A stretch of 53,169 nt of DNA from Pseudomonadota bacterium. Its GTDB lineage: Bacteria; Pseudomonadota; Gammaproteobacteria; Burkholderiales; Gallionellaceae. Below are positions 43,484 to 53,147 of this stretch, piece after piece. Position numbers and translations under genes: made by a program. The notes beneath the pieces are model-generated. The model saw only the letters and a list, made by a program, of their open reading frames with translations, made no database searches and was not told the DNA's origin. Every line of letters begins with the position of its first letter. Position 1 is the stretch's first letter. Where the stretch lies: contig JAJXUI010000018.1 of the NCBI GenBank assembly GCA_021782995.1, forward strand, positions 1 to 53,169. Direction: 5' to 3'.

Positions 43484-44033
43484 ATGGATGGTTATTGCCT
43501 TGCTGTTGTTGCCGCTGTCTGCATTTGCCCACCCAGGACATGAAGGTGGCGGCTATGTTGGTGGATTTTTCCATCCCTTCAGCGGGCTGGATCACATGAT
43601 TGCGATGCTGGCGCTGGGCATGTGGGCGGCGATGCGGCAACGCGCCTTGCTGCAAGTCGGCAGCCTGTTTCTGGGCGGCATGCTCATCGGTGGTGCGCTG
43701 GGCATGCACGGCTATGCCCCGAGCATGCTCGAAACGCTGGTGATGGGCAGCGCACTGCTCGCAGCCATGCTGGTGGCGTTCGCTGCAAAGTTTCCGCTGC
43801 AGGCACAATTGGCGATCAGCGCGTTATTCGCCGTGGTGCATGGCATGGCACATGGCGTGGAAATTCCCGGGACGGCAGCTGCCATGCCCTATGCTGCGGG
43901 CTTTATGCTGGCGAGTGCTGTGCTGATTTCTGCCGGCTTCCTGTTTGCGCGCAAGCTGCGTGAACTGAAAAGCCAGCGCATTGCAGGCGGTGTGCTGGCC
44001 GTAATCGCCGGGCTGATGCTGGCTGCGGCCTGA
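43473..44033 (+). CDS. ureJ: HupE/UreJ-family membrane protein
   Basis: The 186-residue product has a signal-like first helix ([19 protein letters not shown]), then the HupE/UreJ hallmark HPGHEGGG and [20 protein letters not shown] near residue 22-55, and about six membrane helices in all. [11 protein letters not shown] near residue 122 carries further histidines. It is thought to be a nickel permease or energy-independent nickel channel for urease. The GTG start has AGGAG seven bases upstream inside ureB. It lies between ureB and ureC, so it interrupts the structural genes. Confidence 0.9.
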   Translation: MKRKWMVIALLLLPLSAFAHPGHEGGGYVGGFFHPFSGLDHMIAMLALGMWAAMRQRALLQVGSLFLGGMLIGGALGMHGYAPSMLETLVMGSALLAAMLVAFAAKFPLQAQLAISALFAVVHGMAHGVEIPGTAAAMPYAAGFMLASAVLISAGFLFARKLRELKSQRIAGGVLAVIAGLMLAAA

Positions 44034-44046
44034 GGAGGCATACATC

Positions 44047-45750
44047 ATGGCGAATCGAATCTCGCGGCAAGCCTATGCGGAAATGTTCGGCCCCACCGTG
44101 GGCGACCGCATCCGTCTTGCCGATACCGAACTGTGGATAGAAGTGGAAATGGATTACACCGTCTACGGTGATGAAGTGAAATTCGGCGGTGGCAAGGTGA
44201 TCCGCGACGGCATGGGCCAGGGGCAGCTGGTATCTGCCAAGGTGGCGGATACCGTCATTACCAATGCCTTGATTGTTGATCACTGGGGCATCGTCAAAGC
44301 GGATATCGGCTTCAAGGATGGCAATATCTCGGCCATTGGCAAGGCCGGCAACCCGGACATTCAGCCGGAAGTCACCATCGCGATCGGTGCGGGCACCGAA
44401 ATCATTGCCGGTGAAGGCATGATCATCACCGCAGGCGGCATCGATTCGCACATTCATTTCATCTGCCCGCAGCAGATCGATGAAGCCCTGATGTCAGGCG
44501 TCACCACCATGCTGGGTGGTGGCACAGGCCCTGCCACAGGCACCTATGCCACCACCTGCACACCCGGCCCATGGCACATTCACTCGATGCTGTCTGCAGC
44601 CGATGCCTTTCCGATGAACCTCGGGTTTCTCGGCAAGGGCAATGCCAGCCTGCCTGAGCCACTCCGGGAACAGATCGAAGCCGGTGCGATAGGATTAAAG
44701 CTGCATGAAGACTGGGGTACCACGCCGGCGGCAATAGACAATTGCCTTGCAATTGCCGAGGAAACCGACACCCAGGTCGCGATCCATACCGACACGCTGA
44801 ACGAATCCGGTTTTGTTGAAACCACACTGGCAGCCTTCAAGGGCCGCACCATCCACACTTTCCATACCGAAGGGGCGGGTGGTGGTCATGCGCCGGACAT
44901 CATCAAGGCGGCCGGCCATCCCAATGTGCTGCCGTCTTCCACCAATCCCACGCGGCCCTACACCGTCAATACCATCGCCGAACATCTCGACATGCTGATG
45001 GTGTGCCATCACCTTGACCCGGCTATCGCCGAAGATGTGGCTTTTGCAGAAAGCCGCATCCGCCGTGAAACGATCGCAGCCGAAGACATCCTGCACGATC
45101 TCGGTGCGTTTTCGATGATGTCGTCCGACTCGCAGGCAATGGGGCGTGTCGGTGAAGTCGTGATCCGTACCTGGCAGACCGCGCACAAGATGAAAGTGCA
45201 GCGCGGCCCGTTGCCTGAAGACAGTGATGCCAACGACAACTTCCGCGTGAAACGCTACATCGCAAAATACACAATCAATCCGGCAATTACGCATGGTATC
45301 AGCCATGTGGTGGGTTCGGTGGAAGTGGGGAAAATGGCTGATCTCGTAGTGTGGAAGCCGGCTTTTTTTGGGGTGAAACCAGCCCTCATTATCAAGGGTG
45401 GCATGATCGTTGCTGCTGCCATGGGTGACCCGAACGCTTCGATACCGACACCGCAACCGGTGCACTATCGCAAGATGTTCGGTGCATACGGGGGCGGCAT
45501 GAAAACATCGGTGACATTTGTATCACAGGCAGCATTGGGCAATCCGGCCGTGGCCGCACTCAATCTGCAGAAGCCGCTGGTGGCAGTGAAGGGTATCCGT
45601 TCGGTAAGGAAATCCGACATGGTGCATAACAGCTACCAGCCGGAGATTGATGTGGACCCGGAAACCTACCAGGTGCGTGCCGATGGTGTGCTGCTCAATT
45701 GTGAACCGGCAGAAGTGCTGCCGATGGCTCAGCGTTATTTCCTGTTCTGA
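44047..45750 (+). CDS. ureC: urease subunit alpha (catalytic)
   Basis: The 567-residue subunit carries the dinuclear nickel site. The ligands are visible: the HIHF pair near residue 136-138, the carbamylated Lys in GLKLHEDWG near 219, HTDTLNE and [12 protein letters not shown] with the next His residues, and Asp in [10 protein letters not shown] near 362. The mobile flap [22 protein letters not shown], near residue 319-340, has its catalytic Cys and His. Length is standard. AGGAGG precedes the ATG. It is 13 bases after ureJ. Confidence 0.97.
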   Translation: MANRISRQAYAEMFGPTVGDRIRLADTELWIEVEMDYTVYGDEVKFGGGKVIRDGMGQGQLVSAKVADTVITNALIVDHWGIVKADIGFKDGNISAIGKAGNPDIQPEVTIAIGAGTEIIAGEGMIITAGGIDSHIHFICPQQIDEALMSGVTTMLGGGTGPATGTYATTCTPGPWHIHSMLSAADAFPMNLGFLGKGNASLPEPLREQIEAGAIGLKLHEDWGTTPAAIDNCLAIAEETDTQVAIHTDTLNESGFVETTLAAFKGRTIHTFHTEGAGGGHAPDIIKAAGHPNVLPSSTNPTRPYTVNTIAEHLDMLMVCHHLDPAIAEDVAFAESRIRRETIAAEDILHDLGAFSMMSSDSQAMGRVGEVVIRTWQTAHKMKVQRGPLPEDSDANDNFRVKRYIAKYTINPAITHGISHVVGSVEVGKMADLVVWKPAFFGVKPALIIKGGMIVAAAMGDPNASIPTPQPVHYRKMFGAYGGGMKTSVTFVSQAALGNPAVAALNLQKPLVAVKGIRSVRKSDMVHNSYQPEIDVDPETYQVRADGVLLNCEPAEVLPMAQRYFLF

Positions 45751-45817
45751 AAATGAAATCCGGAAATGGAAAGCAGGAAAGTACAACTCAGGTGCCATCA
45801 TGATTGCGGGAGTCGGG

Positions 45818-46312
45818 ATGATTTTGGGCATTTATGAAAAATTGCCAGCTGGGACAGAATTTAACGACACACTGGTGCTGCCGTTTGTGCGTCGCCAGAA
45901 AAGCCGTTTACGCGTCGTGCTGGAGTCGGGGGATGAGGCCGCCTTGATACTAGAGCGCGGCAGCATCCTGCGTGGCGGTGACCGGTTGAAGGCAGATGAT
46001 GGTCGTATCGTGAAAGTGGAGGCTGCACTGGAGCCGGTACTCTATGTCACGGCGAGTTCGCCCCTGCAGCTATCGCGTGCTGCCTACCATCTGGGTAACC
46101 GTCATGTGCCATTGCAGCTCGGCGCGGAGTGGTTGCTGCTGGAGCAGGATCATGTGCTGGAAGAAATGCTGCTGGGGCTGGGCATGACGGTATTCGAAAA
46201 GATTTCGCCGTTCGAGCCTGAAGCCGGGGCCTATGGCGGCGGTCATCGCCACCACCCTGCAGAAGACGATGCGCCGCTGATACGTGCACCGCGTAAGCAT
46301 GCGCATGGCTGA
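45818..46312 (+). CDS. ureE: urease accessory protein UreE
   Basis: UreE is the nickel metallochaperone. The 164-residue product starts MILGIYEKLPAG and has the N-terminal peptide-binding domain (LPFVRRQKSRLRVVLESGDE) and the metal-binding domain with LGNRHVPLQL. It ends in a moderately His-rich tail (GGGHRHHPAEDD, RKHAHG), giving about seven histidines near the C-terminus. The start at 45818 is preferred because GGAG lies five bases upstream; ATG at 45800 is possible. The 3' end overlaps ureF by 14 bases. Confidence 0.93.
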   Translation: MILGIYEKLPAGTEFNDTLVLPFVRRQKSRLRVVLESGDEAALILERGSILRGGDRLKADDGRIVKVEAALEPVLYVTASSPLQLSRAAYHLGNRHVPLQLGAEWLLLEQDHVLEEMLLGLGMTVFEKISPFEPEAGAYGGGHRHHPAEDDAPLIRAPRKHAHG

Positions 46313-46988
46313 TCCGCTTGCACTCAGCCGCCTGTTGCAACTGGCCAGCCCGCTATTGCCGGTGGGGGCCTACAGCTACTCGCAGGGGCTGGAATGGGCA
46401 ATCGAGGCTGGCGTGGTGAAAGATGCTGTTACCGCCCAGCGGTGGGTAGGTGATGTGCTCGAGTTGTATCTGTGCAAATTTGAAATGCCCATATTGCAGC
46501 GCTTGTGCGCGGCATGGGAGGCGAATGACGAGGTGGCAATTAAAGAATGGCATGACTGTTTCTGCGCTGGCCGGGATGGCGCAGAAGCGCGTGCCGAAAC
46601 ACTGCAGATGGGCTATTCACTGGTCAGGCTGCTGCAGGAACTGGATGGATTTTCGCCTGATCTGCTTGCGCGCCTGAGGCGACATCCGTCAATTGCTTTT
46701 CCGCTGGCGTATGCCTGTGCTGTGAGCACATGGCAGATACCGGTGAAAGATGCCTTGCATGCCTATGCCTGGTCCTGGGCGGAAAACCAGGTGAGTGCGG
46801 CGATGAAAGCCGTACCATTGGGACAAGTGGCAGGCCAGAGGATGTTGATGGTGCTCGGGGAAACAATACCGGCTGCGCTGGAAAAGGCGTGCAGCCTGCA
46901 GGACGATGCATTGTCGAATTTTGCCCCTGGACTTGCCATCGCAGGCTGCAAACATGAAATGCAATACAGCAGGATATTCAGGTCATAA
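46299..46988 (+). CDS. ureF: urease accessory protein UreF
   Basis: UreF joins UreD and UreG in the activation complex. The product (about 229 residues) is helical and has the family signature [27 protein letters not shown] at the N-terminus and [29 protein letters not shown] near residue 165. The start may be ATG 46299 or 46305; a GTG at 46284 is less likely. It lies inside the ureE end. Confidence 0.93.
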   Translation: MRMADPLALSRLLQLASPLLPVGAYSYSQGLEWAIEAGVVKDAVTAQRWVGDVLELYLCKFEMPILQRLCAAWEANDEVAIKEWHDCFCAGRDGAEARAETLQMGYSLVRLLQELDGFSPDLLARLRRHPSIAFPLAYACAVSTWQIPVKDALHAYAWSWAENQVSAAMKAVPLGQVAGQRMLMVLGETIPAALEKACSLQDDALSNFAPGLAIAGCKHEMQYSRIFRS

Positions 46989-47013
46989 ATTGAAATGTAA
47001 CAGGAGAAGTGAA

Positions 47014-47628
47014 ATGAACATTTCCGAACCGTTGCGCGTGGGTATCGGTGGGCCGGTAGGTTCCGGCAAGACCGCATTGACCCTTGAACTGTGCAAGCGG
47101 CTGCGCAATGAATACAACATTGCCGTGGTCACCAACGACATCTACACCAAGGAGGATGCGGAGTTCCTCACGCGCAACGAAGCGCTGGTGCCCGAGCGCA
47201 TCATCGGGGTGGAAACGGGCGGCTGCCCGCACACCGCCATTCGTGAAGATGCGTCGATGAACCTGGAGGCCATCGACCAGCTGTGCAACCGCTTCGAAGG
47301 GCTGGACATCGTGTTTGTGGAAAGCGGTGGCGACAACCTCGCCGCCACCTTCAGTCCGGAGCTGTCCGATCTCACGCTGTATGTGATCGATGTGGCCGCC
47401 GGTGAAAAGATCCCGCGCAAGGGCGGGCCCGGCATCATGAAATCGGACCTGCTGATCATCAATAAAACCGACCTTGCGCCGATGGTGGGCGCTTCGCTGG
47501 AAGTGATGGACAGGGATGCCCGGCGCATGCGCGGCGACAAGCCATTCCAGTTCAGCAACCTGAAAAGCGGTGACGGCCTCGAAGAAATTGTGCGTTTCAT
47601 CGAAACGCAGGGCTTGATGAAGAATTGA
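47014..47628 (+). CDS. ureG: urease accessory GTPase UreG
   Basis: UreG is the GTPase that drives nickel delivery. The 204-residue protein has the P-loop [10 protein letters not shown] near residue 15, [15 protein letters not shown], the nickel-binding [14 protein letters not shown] with Cys-Pro-His near 70, [16 protein letters not shown] and the base-specificity motif INKTDLA near 150. GGAG lies seven bases before the ATG. It is the last urease gene, 32 bases before amiE. Confidence 0.97.
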   Translation: MNISEPLRVGIGGPVGSGKTALTLELCKRLRNEYNIAVVTNDIYTKEDAEFLTRNEALVPERIIGVETGGCPHTAIREDASMNLEAIDQLCNRFEGLDIVFVESGGDNLAATFSPELSDLTLYVIDVAAGEKIPRKGGPGIMKSDLLIINKTDLAPMVGASLEVMDRDARRMRGDKPFQFSNLKSGDGLEEIVRFIETQGLMKN

Positions 47629-47660
47629 TTTTTTCAACGGAACAATGTAGAGGAAGAAAA

Positions 47661-48701
47661 ATGATACACGGTGATATTTCCAGCAGTAACGACACGGTGG
47701 GTGTTGCAGTCGTCAATTACAAGATGCCGCGCATGCACACCAAGGCAGAAGTGCTGGACAACGCGCGCGCCATCGCGAAGATGATCGAGGGCATGAAGGT
47801 GGGCCTGCCCGGCATGGATCTGGTGATCTTCCCCGAGTACAGCACGCACGGCATCATGTACGACAGCAAGGAAATGTACGACACAGCCGCTTCCGTGCCA
47901 GGCGAGGAAACCGCAATCTTTGCCGAAGCCTGCCGCAAGGCCAAGGTGTGGGGGGTGTTCTCGCTCACCGGTGAGAAGCATGAAGACCACCCGCACAAGG
48001 CGCCCTACAACACCTTGATCCTGATGAACGACCAGGGCGAGATCGTGCAGAAATACCGCAAGATCATGCCGTGGGTGCCGATCGAGGGCTGGTATCCGGG
48101 CAACTGCACCTATGTGTCGGAAGGCCCGAAAGGATTGAAGATCAGCCTGATCATTTGCGATGACGGCAACTATCCGGAAATCTGGCGCGACTGCGCGATG
48201 AAAGGCGCCGAGCTGATCATCCGCTGCCAGGGCTATATGTATCCGGCAAAGGAACAGCAGATCATCATCTCCAAGGCGATGGCCTTTGCCAACAACACCT
48301 ATGTGGCGGTGGCCAATGCCGCCGGTTTTGATGGTGTGTATTCCTACTTCGGCCACTCGGCGATCATCGGCTTTGATGGCCGCACGCTGGGTGAATGCGG
48401 CGAAGAAGAAAACGGCGTGCAGTACGCGGCACTGTCGAAGAGCCTGATCCGCGACTTCAGGAAAAATGGCCAGTCACAGAACCACCTGTTCAAGCTGCTG
48501 CATCGCGGCTACACCGGCATCCTCAATTCCGGCGAGGGCGACCGCGGCGTTCCCGCTTGCCCGTATGAATTCTATGCAAACTGGATCAGCGACCCGGAAG
48601 GGACGCGCGCGAAGGTGGAAGCCATCACGCGCTCCACCATCGGTACGGATGAATGTCCGATTCCCGGCATACCGAATGAATCGACAGCGAAGCATCGCTA
48701 G
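47661..48701 (+). CDS. amiE: aliphatic amidase
   Basis: AmiE cleaves acetamide, propionamide and similar short amides to ammonia and the acid. The 346-residue protein is full length and has the nitrilase triad: Glu in [12 protein letters not shown] near residue 59, Lys in [14 protein letters not shown] near 134, and the nucleophile Cys166 in [33 protein letters not shown] and the C-terminal [14 protein letters not shown] are characteristic. GAGGAAG precedes the ATG. It closes the urea/amide operon and is followed by a strong terminator, so one transcript could give FmdA, urease and AmiE together. Confidence 0.96.
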   Translation: MIHGDISSSNDTVGVAVVNYKMPRMHTKAEVLDNARAIAKMIEGMKVGLPGMDLVIFPEYSTHGIMYDSKEMYDTAASVPGEETAIFAEACRKAKVWGVFSLTGEKHEDHPHKAPYNTLILMNDQGEIVQKYRKIMPWVPIEGWYPGNCTYVSEGPKGLKISLIICDDGNYPEIWRDCAMKGAELIIRCQGYMYPAKEQQIIISKAMAFANNTYVAVANAAGFDGVYSYFGHSAIIGFDGRTLGECGEEENGVQYAALSKSLIRDFRKNGQSQNHLFKLLHRGYTGILNSGEGDRGVPACPYEFYANWISDPEGTRAKVEAITRSTIGTDECPIPGIPNESTAKHR

Positions 48702-48753
48702 TTGAAAAAGCGTTGCGCAGGGCTGTTGGACTTATCCCCCTCCGGCCCTTTGG

Positions 48754-48783
48754 CCAGCATGGTTCAGCATGCTGGTTTTTTTT
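48754..48783 (+). terminator. rho-independent terminator of the amide/urea operon
   Basis: CCAGCATG (48754-48761) and CATGCTGG (48768-48775) are exact complements with a 6-base loop, followed by eight T. It is 52 bases after the amiE stop. Confidence 0.92.
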
Positions 48784-49004
48784 GCCGGCAGCGTTGGCAG
48801 TCTATGCATTGCTTTCCTCCGGTTGTCAGGAATTTAAATGTATATATATGATTATTATATGTTTAAATTTAATTGTAATTTGTCAGATACATGCGATTTT
48901 ACCCTGTCAGCAGGTATGGAATGCGCCCCGGTGAATACCGGAAAATGATGAATTGATATTCATAACGATCCGGTGCTCATCACGCTTATCCGAAGCCTCC
49001 TTTC
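48784..49004. other. intergenic region, AT-rich, no gene seen
   Basis: The 332 bases between amiE and the cupin gene hold two terminators and, between them, an AT-rich stretch with two AATTTAAA-type half palindromes (about 48830-48880). No credible reading frame or RNA gene was found. Confidence 0.4.
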
Positions 49005-49035
49005 CGCCAACCTTCGCAAGACCGTTGGCGTTTTT
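49005..49035. terminator. terminator at the 3' end of the cupin gene
   Basis: CGCCAAC (49005-49011) pairs with GTTGGCG (49024-49030) and is followed on the plus strand by five T. On the minus strand the same stem sits just beyond the cupin stop but lacks a U-run. It probably stops plus-strand read-through into the cupin gene. Confidence 0.6.
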
Positions 49036-49552
49036 ATTCACCTTCCCAGTAATTCAGCGATTGCTCCGCACGCCCCACAAACATGAAGCGTTGCGGCTTG
49101 CCATCTTTATCGGCAGGCAGTTCTGCGAGGATGCCAAACTTGCCGGAGTCGGGATAGTCCACCAGCTCAGGCGTCATCTTCGTGCTCACTGCCAGATAGC
49201 GCAGCGCTTCCGTGCCGGTGTTGGTGATCACATGCGCCGCCTCATTGCCACCTGGCGGCAGCGCGATGAAATCGCCCTGGCGTATCGGGTAGGTGGTGTC
49301 GCCGATGCGCACTTCACCTGTGCCGCTCAACACGAAAACCATTTCTTCATTCACACGATGATTGTGTGCCGGAAAGGCACGCTTGCCGGGTGGTACGGCA
49401 GTGATGTTGTAACCCAGCTTCTGTGCGCCGATAAGCGGAGCAATCAATCCCACCTTCGAGTCATAGCGCTCCGCTGCACTGCCCTTGGGCTGCATGGCTG
49501 CAGGACGGGGCTCCATTTTGACTTCATCAATATTCATGACCGGTTTCATCAT
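49034..49552 (-). CDS. cupin-domain protein
   Basis: The 172-residue protein has one cupin barrel: LGYNITAVPPGKRAFPAHNHRVNEEMVFVL near residue 45-75 is motif 1 with HNH and E, and IRQGDFIALPPGGNEAAHVITNTG near 95-120 is motif 2 with the last His. It should bind a metal and may be an isomerase or a sensor domain; the substrate is unknown. The first of two ATG codons at 49552 is taken because AGGAGG lies six bases upstream; a longer frame to 49600 is unlikely. It is divergent from the CHASE2 gene. Confidence 0.85.
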   Translation of the reverse strand: MMKPVMNIDEVKMEPRPAAMQPKGSAAERYDSKVGLIAPLIGAQKLGYNITAVPPGKRAFPAHNHRVNEEMVFVLSGTGEVRIGDTTYPIRQGDFIALPPGGNEAAHVITNTGTEALRYLAVSTKMTPELVDYPDSGKFGILAELPADKDGKPQRFMFVGRAEQSLNYWEGE

Positions 49553-49767
49553 TGCATGCCTCCTGAAAGCAAGTTGGAAAGGCAGACAGTGTATAGGCAC
49601 GAACCCGTCGTGTGTGATATTGGATAACGATATGAATATGTTATATTTTTATGATTTCATGTGTGCTCGCTTGCGGCCTTGCCAGCGCGAGTTGAGCATT
49701 TCCTGCGTTTCATCATGTTGCACCGCTCAGGCATAATGCGGGCATTGCCTATCGTCATGATCACGCC

Positions 49768-51462
49768 ATGAATGTCTTTTCAAAATTTTCCTATCTCGTC
49801 CGCAGCAGCCTGAGCAAAGGCTTCACCCGCTTTGCGCGCAAGGTAAAAGGGTATATGTACCTTATCCTCGCGCTGATATTCACTGCGGGCATACTGGCTG
49901 ATACGTTCAAATTCCACTTCACCGGCAACATGCGCCAGGCCGGTGTCGACATGATGGTGAAATACCGCTTCCTGGTCCCCAAGCCGGACAAGGATATCGT
50001 GATCGTAGACATCGACGAAGCCAGCCTTGCCGAAATGGCCGCTGAATATGGGCGCTGGCCGTGGCCGCGCCAGGTGATGGGCGAATTCGTGAAGCAGATC
50101 GAAAAGCAGCATCCGCAGGCCATCGTGTTCGACATCATCTTCAGCGATCCCGATGTGTACAACCCGGACAGCGACAAATATTTCAACGATGAAATCGCCA
50201 CCACCGATAACACCTATTTCCCCATGCTGCGGCTGGACCCTTTCGACGACCAGCACAGCCAGCTCAATCCCGCGCTGATTCCCGGTGCCGAACCGGCAGG
50301 CGAGGGCGAGGTGTTTGGCGATGCCACCATCGCGATGCTGATGCCTTACTTTCAAAGTGTGCAGGAAAGCGGCCGCATGGGGCTCAGCAATATCGACCCC
50401 GATGCCGATGGCGTCACCCGCCAGTACCAGGCGTATCGCGTGGAATATGGCTGGAAGTTTCCCTCCCTGCCATTGCGTGTGGCAGAGGGCCTGAAATTCC
50501 CGCCGATGAACCAACAGCATGTATTCCTCAACTGGCGCGGACCGGCCTTCACCTATCATTCCGTCAGTTTCAGCAAGGTATTTACCGATTTCACCAACAA
50601 GAAGAAAAGCCGGCCGCAGGATGAATTCACCAACAAGATCGTCATCATCGGTTCCACCGCTTCCGGCCTGTTTGACGTGAAGCCCACCCCGTTGAGCAAG
50701 GCGCACCCGGGCGTGGAAATCCTGGCCACCGCCATCGACAACTTCAAGCATGGCGACTACCTGCGCATACCCGACTCGCGCGGTGCCTACCTCATCATCA
50801 CGCTGCTGGTGATCTGGCTTACCGCATGGGCGTTCTACCGCGACACCTTCAGGGAAAAGCTCGATCCGATCTTCGGCGCCTCGCAGGTGATACTGATCGC
50901 CGTTTCCTATGGCAGCATCAACCTCACCAACACCTATATCAACCTCACGGGCCCGGTCACCCTGAGCCTGGCCTTCTTCACAGTGGCGCGACTGTATGCA
51001 CTTGCCGCGCGCAGTGTGCTGGAAAGAAGCGCGGTACGCGTATCACTGCAGCAGGGGAATACGCATCACGGCGTGCTGATGCTGGTTAATCTTTCCGCAC
51101 CGCCGGGCGCGCTGAATGCCGGCGTACGCGAGAAGATCCGCGGCGCGCTCCTGAAAGTGGGAAGTGCAGGCAAGAGCGTGGAAATCCTGAAGGGCGTGCA
51201 GAAAGACTTGTGGAACCTGTTTGAAAATACCTTTGCCATCTCCTGGATAACTGCGGAAAGTGATGAAGCAGGCAGGCAGCGCATCGAGGAAGACATCGCG
51301 CAAATCCGCCAGGCCATCCTGCCCATCCTGCGCAAGTACTATATGGCGAGTGGCAGCGATGTGGCCATCACCGTGCAGCAGGGCGAAATCCACAGCGGGG
51401 CACAGGGCAGTGGGCAGTGGCAAGCCTTGTTTGGGCAGGCACTGGCAAACAGGAGTGACTGA
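49768..51462 (+). CDS. CHASE2-domain membrane protein with unknown output
   Basis: The 564-residue protein has a membrane helix (about 29-46), a large periplasmic CHASE2 sensor (about 50-325; DIVIVDIDEASLAEMAAEYGRWPWPRQ and FDIIFSDPD are characteristic, and KIVIIGSTASGLFDVKPTP closes it), then three more helices (about 337-356, 368-388, 392-412). CHASE2 is usually followed by a kinase, adenylate cyclase or GGDEF domain. Here the last 150 residues match none of these: no GGDEF, HisKA or cyclase residues are seen. No clear ribosome site precedes the ATG. Confidence 0.85.
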   Translation: MNVFSKFSYLVRSSLSKGFTRFARKVKGYMYLILALIFTAGILADTFKFHFTGNMRQAGVDMMVKYRFLVPKPDKDIVIVDIDEASLAEMAAEYGRWPWPRQVMGEFVKQIEKQHPQAIVFDIIFSDPDVYNPDSDKYFNDEIATTDNTYFPMLRLDPFDDQHSQLNPALIPGAEPAGEGEVFGDATIAMLMPYFQSVQESGRMGLSNIDPDADGVTRQYQAYRVEYGWKFPSLPLRVAEGLKFPPMNQQHVFLNWRGPAFTYHSVSFSKVFTDFTNKKKSRPQDEFTNKIVIIGSTASGLFDVKPTPLSKAHPGVEILATAIDNFKHGDYLRIPDSRGAYLIITLLVIWLTAWAFYRDTFREKLDPIFGASQVILIAVSYGSINLTNTYINLTGPVTLSLAFFTVARLYALAARSVLERSAVRVSLQQGNTHHGVLMLVNLSAPPGALNAGVREKIRGALLKVGSAGKSVEILKGVQKDLWNLFENTFAISWITAESDEAGRQRIEEDIAQIRQAILPILRKYYMASGSDVAITVQQGEIHSGAQGSGQWQALFGQALANRSD

Positions 51463-51510
51463 TTTTGGCATCCCGGACCGAGTGAAGAATCTTGCTGTTC
51501 TGCACTCAGC

Positions 51511-51741
51511 CTAAACCAGACCCAGCATGCGGCTGATCGGTTTTTTACCTGCCATGCTGTCTTGTAGCAACTGCTGCGCTTCATCAAACATGCCCTTGTT
51601 CACCAGGTAATGATGAAACGCTTCCAGGTCGCGCCAGCATTTTGGAAGCTGGATGTTGCCGGATTTTGTGTCCACAATCAGGAATCCTTCTCCCGAAATG
51701 TTCGGGAGGATGTGGTAACGGGTAGTTGAAATCGTTTCCAT
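51511..51741 (-). CDS. small conserved hypothetical protein
   Basis: The 76-residue product starts METISTTRYHILPNISGEGFLIVDTKSGN and has a second half of two short helices (WRDLEAFHHYLVNKGMFDEAQQLLQDSMAG). There is no signal peptide or membrane segment. AGAGGTG lies seven bases upstream of the ATG. It converges with the CHASE2 gene and is divergent from the WYL regulator. Function unknown. Confidence 0.6.
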   Translation of the reverse strand: METISTTRYHILPNISGEGFLIVDTKSGNIQLPKCWRDLEAFHHYLVNKGMFDEAQQLLQDSMAGKKPISRMLGLV

Positions 51742-51884
51742 GTTGCACCTCTCTCTATTAAAACGCCTGATAGAAGCAGAGCAAGTAGCATACCAACATT
51801 AGTAAAAATAAATATATAATAAAATCATATAGATGGTATTGTATCTGGCTGATTGCATATTAAAAATGCACCCATCTGAATCAT

Positions 51885-51901
51885 TGCATTGCACCAATGC
51901 A
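51885..51901. promoter_or_regulatory. candidate operator before the WYL regulator
   Basis: TGCATTG and CAATGCA are exact 7-base inverted repeats with a 3-base spacer, ending six bases before a possible -35. Autoregulation by the WYL protein is a reasonable guess. Confidence 0.35.
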
Positions 51902-51907
51902 CTTAAC

Positions 51908-51936
51908 TTGATCATGGTTAAACACCTGGATAAATG
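51908..51936 (+). promoter_or_regulatory. putative promoter of the WYL regulator
   Basis: TTGATC (51908-51913), 17 bases, then TAAATG (51931-51936). The -10 is poor. Confidence 0.3.
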
Positions 51937-52039
51937 AATCCTGCATGTTGACTGCACTCACTCGCCGCATGAGTTGTCTCGACTGATAAATCCGGTAATA
52001 CTCAGCGCAATTTTCAACCCGCCATATTTTCCAGCACAA

Positions 52040-53014
52040 TTGGACCGCACCGAACGCTTCTATAAAATCGACAGTCTGCTCTGCAGCCGCCAGCAAGTGC
52101 CGGTGGATGCATTCCTTAAAGCGCTGGGCATCTCGCTTGCCACCTTCAAGCGCGACCTTGAATACATGCGTGACCGCTTCAATGCCCCCATCGTGTGGGA
52201 CCGCGATCTCAACGGCTACCGCTACGACCAACAACCCGGCAGCGGCCCCGCCTTCAACCTGCCCGGCATGTGGTTCAACGAAACCGAAGTGCATGCGCTG
52301 TTGATGATGCAGCAACTCTTGGAGAATATTCAGCCCGGCCTGCTGCACGAGCACATCGCCCCCTTGCAGGCACGGCTGAATGCCCTGCTGGACAAGGGCG
52401 ACCACAGCGCCAATGAGGTGGAAAAACGCTTTCGCATCGTGCATGCCGCGCGGCGAACTTTACCATTGGCATATTTTGAAGCCGTGGCCAGCGCCACCCT
52501 CAAGCAGAAAAAACTGCGCATCGCCCACTTCAACCGCCAGAGCGGCGAAACCATCAGCCGCACGATTTCACCGCAGCAAATCGTTTTCTATCGCGACAAC
52601 TGGTATGTGGATGCCTGGTGCCACCTGCGCAACGACCTGCGCAGCTTTGCCATTGATGCCATTCAATCTGCCGACATGCTGGATGAATCCGCGCGCAGGG
52701 TAGGGCAGGACAAACTCAAGGCACACTTTGCTTCCGGCTATGGCATCTTTGGCGGCACTGCCACATACTGGGCCAAACTCAAATTCACCCCCGAGCGTGC
52801 GCGCTGGGTGAGCCATGAAATCTGGCACCCCGAGCAACACACAAGCTTCGATGGACAAGGCTATTACCTGCTGGAAATTCCCTATAGCGATACGCGCGAA
52901 CTGCTGATGGATATCCTCAAGCACGGCTCAGAGGTGGAAGTGCTCGCCCCAGAATCACTGCGCCAGCAGGTGGTGGCAACGCTGCAGGCCAGCCTGGCCA
53001 GATATGGGAAGTAA
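52040..53014 (+). CDS. WYL-domain transcriptional regulator (YafY-like)
   Basis: The product (324 residues from the TTG at 52040) has an N-terminal DeoR-type helix-turn-helix (LDRTERFYKIDSLLCSRQQVP, then LGISLATFKRDLEYMRDRF), a middle coil, and a WYL domain near residues 145-225 (ISRTISPQQIVFYRDNWYVDAWCHLRNDLRSFAIDAIQS). The C-terminal WCX part ends at about 320. Such proteins bind DNA and are controlled by a ligand, often a nucleotide or nucleic acid. No ATG is near the conserved N-terminus; a TTG at 51974 is the other candidate. It is the last native gene, 58 bases before the second IS. Confidence 0.85.
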   Translation: MDRTERFYKIDSLLCSRQQVPVDAFLKALGISLATFKRDLEYMRDRFNAPIVWDRDLNGYRYDQQPGSGPAFNLPGMWFNETEVHALLMMQQLLENIQPGLLHEHIAPLQARLNALLDKGDHSANEVEKRFRIVHAARRTLPLAYFEAVASATLKQKKLRIAHFNRQSGETISRTISPQQIVFYRDNWYVDAWCHLRNDLRSFAIDAIQSADMLDESARRVGQDKLKAHFASGYGIFGGTATYWAKLKFTPERARWVSHEIWHPEQHTSFDGQGYYLLEIPYSDTRELLMDILKHGSEVEVLAPESLRQQVVATLQASLARYGK

Positions 53015-53072
53015 GAGATTGTTATAACTAGCAGCAAGCTCATATCTTGCATTTCAATACTTGATATATAAG

Positions 53073-53095
53073 GCGGATTCTAGTTTGAAGTGCAA
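53073..53095. repeat. IS30 left terminal inverted repeat
   Basis: GCGGATTC followed by a 3-base variable stretch and TTTGAAGTGCAA match the reverse of 103-125 at 21 of 23 positions. Confidence 0.8.
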
Positions 53096-53122
53096 TTTTG
53101 AGTAATGTAGGTCAGGAGGGTG

Positions 53123-53147
53123 GGATGCGGTAGCATCCGGGCTTTTT
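53123..53147 (+). terminator. terminator-like hairpin inside the IS left end
   Basis: GGATGC-GGTA-GCATCC forms a tight stem, followed by GGGCTTTTT (53139-53147). An outer pair AGGTCA (53109-53114) and TGACCT (53147-53152) could extend it. Such a structure between the IS end and transposase would stop transcripts entering from outside. Confidence 0.6.

Noticed and set aside
53034..53051. GCAAG/CTTGC hairpin after the WYL gene as a terminator.
   Set aside because: The 5-bp stem is short and not followed by a T-run.
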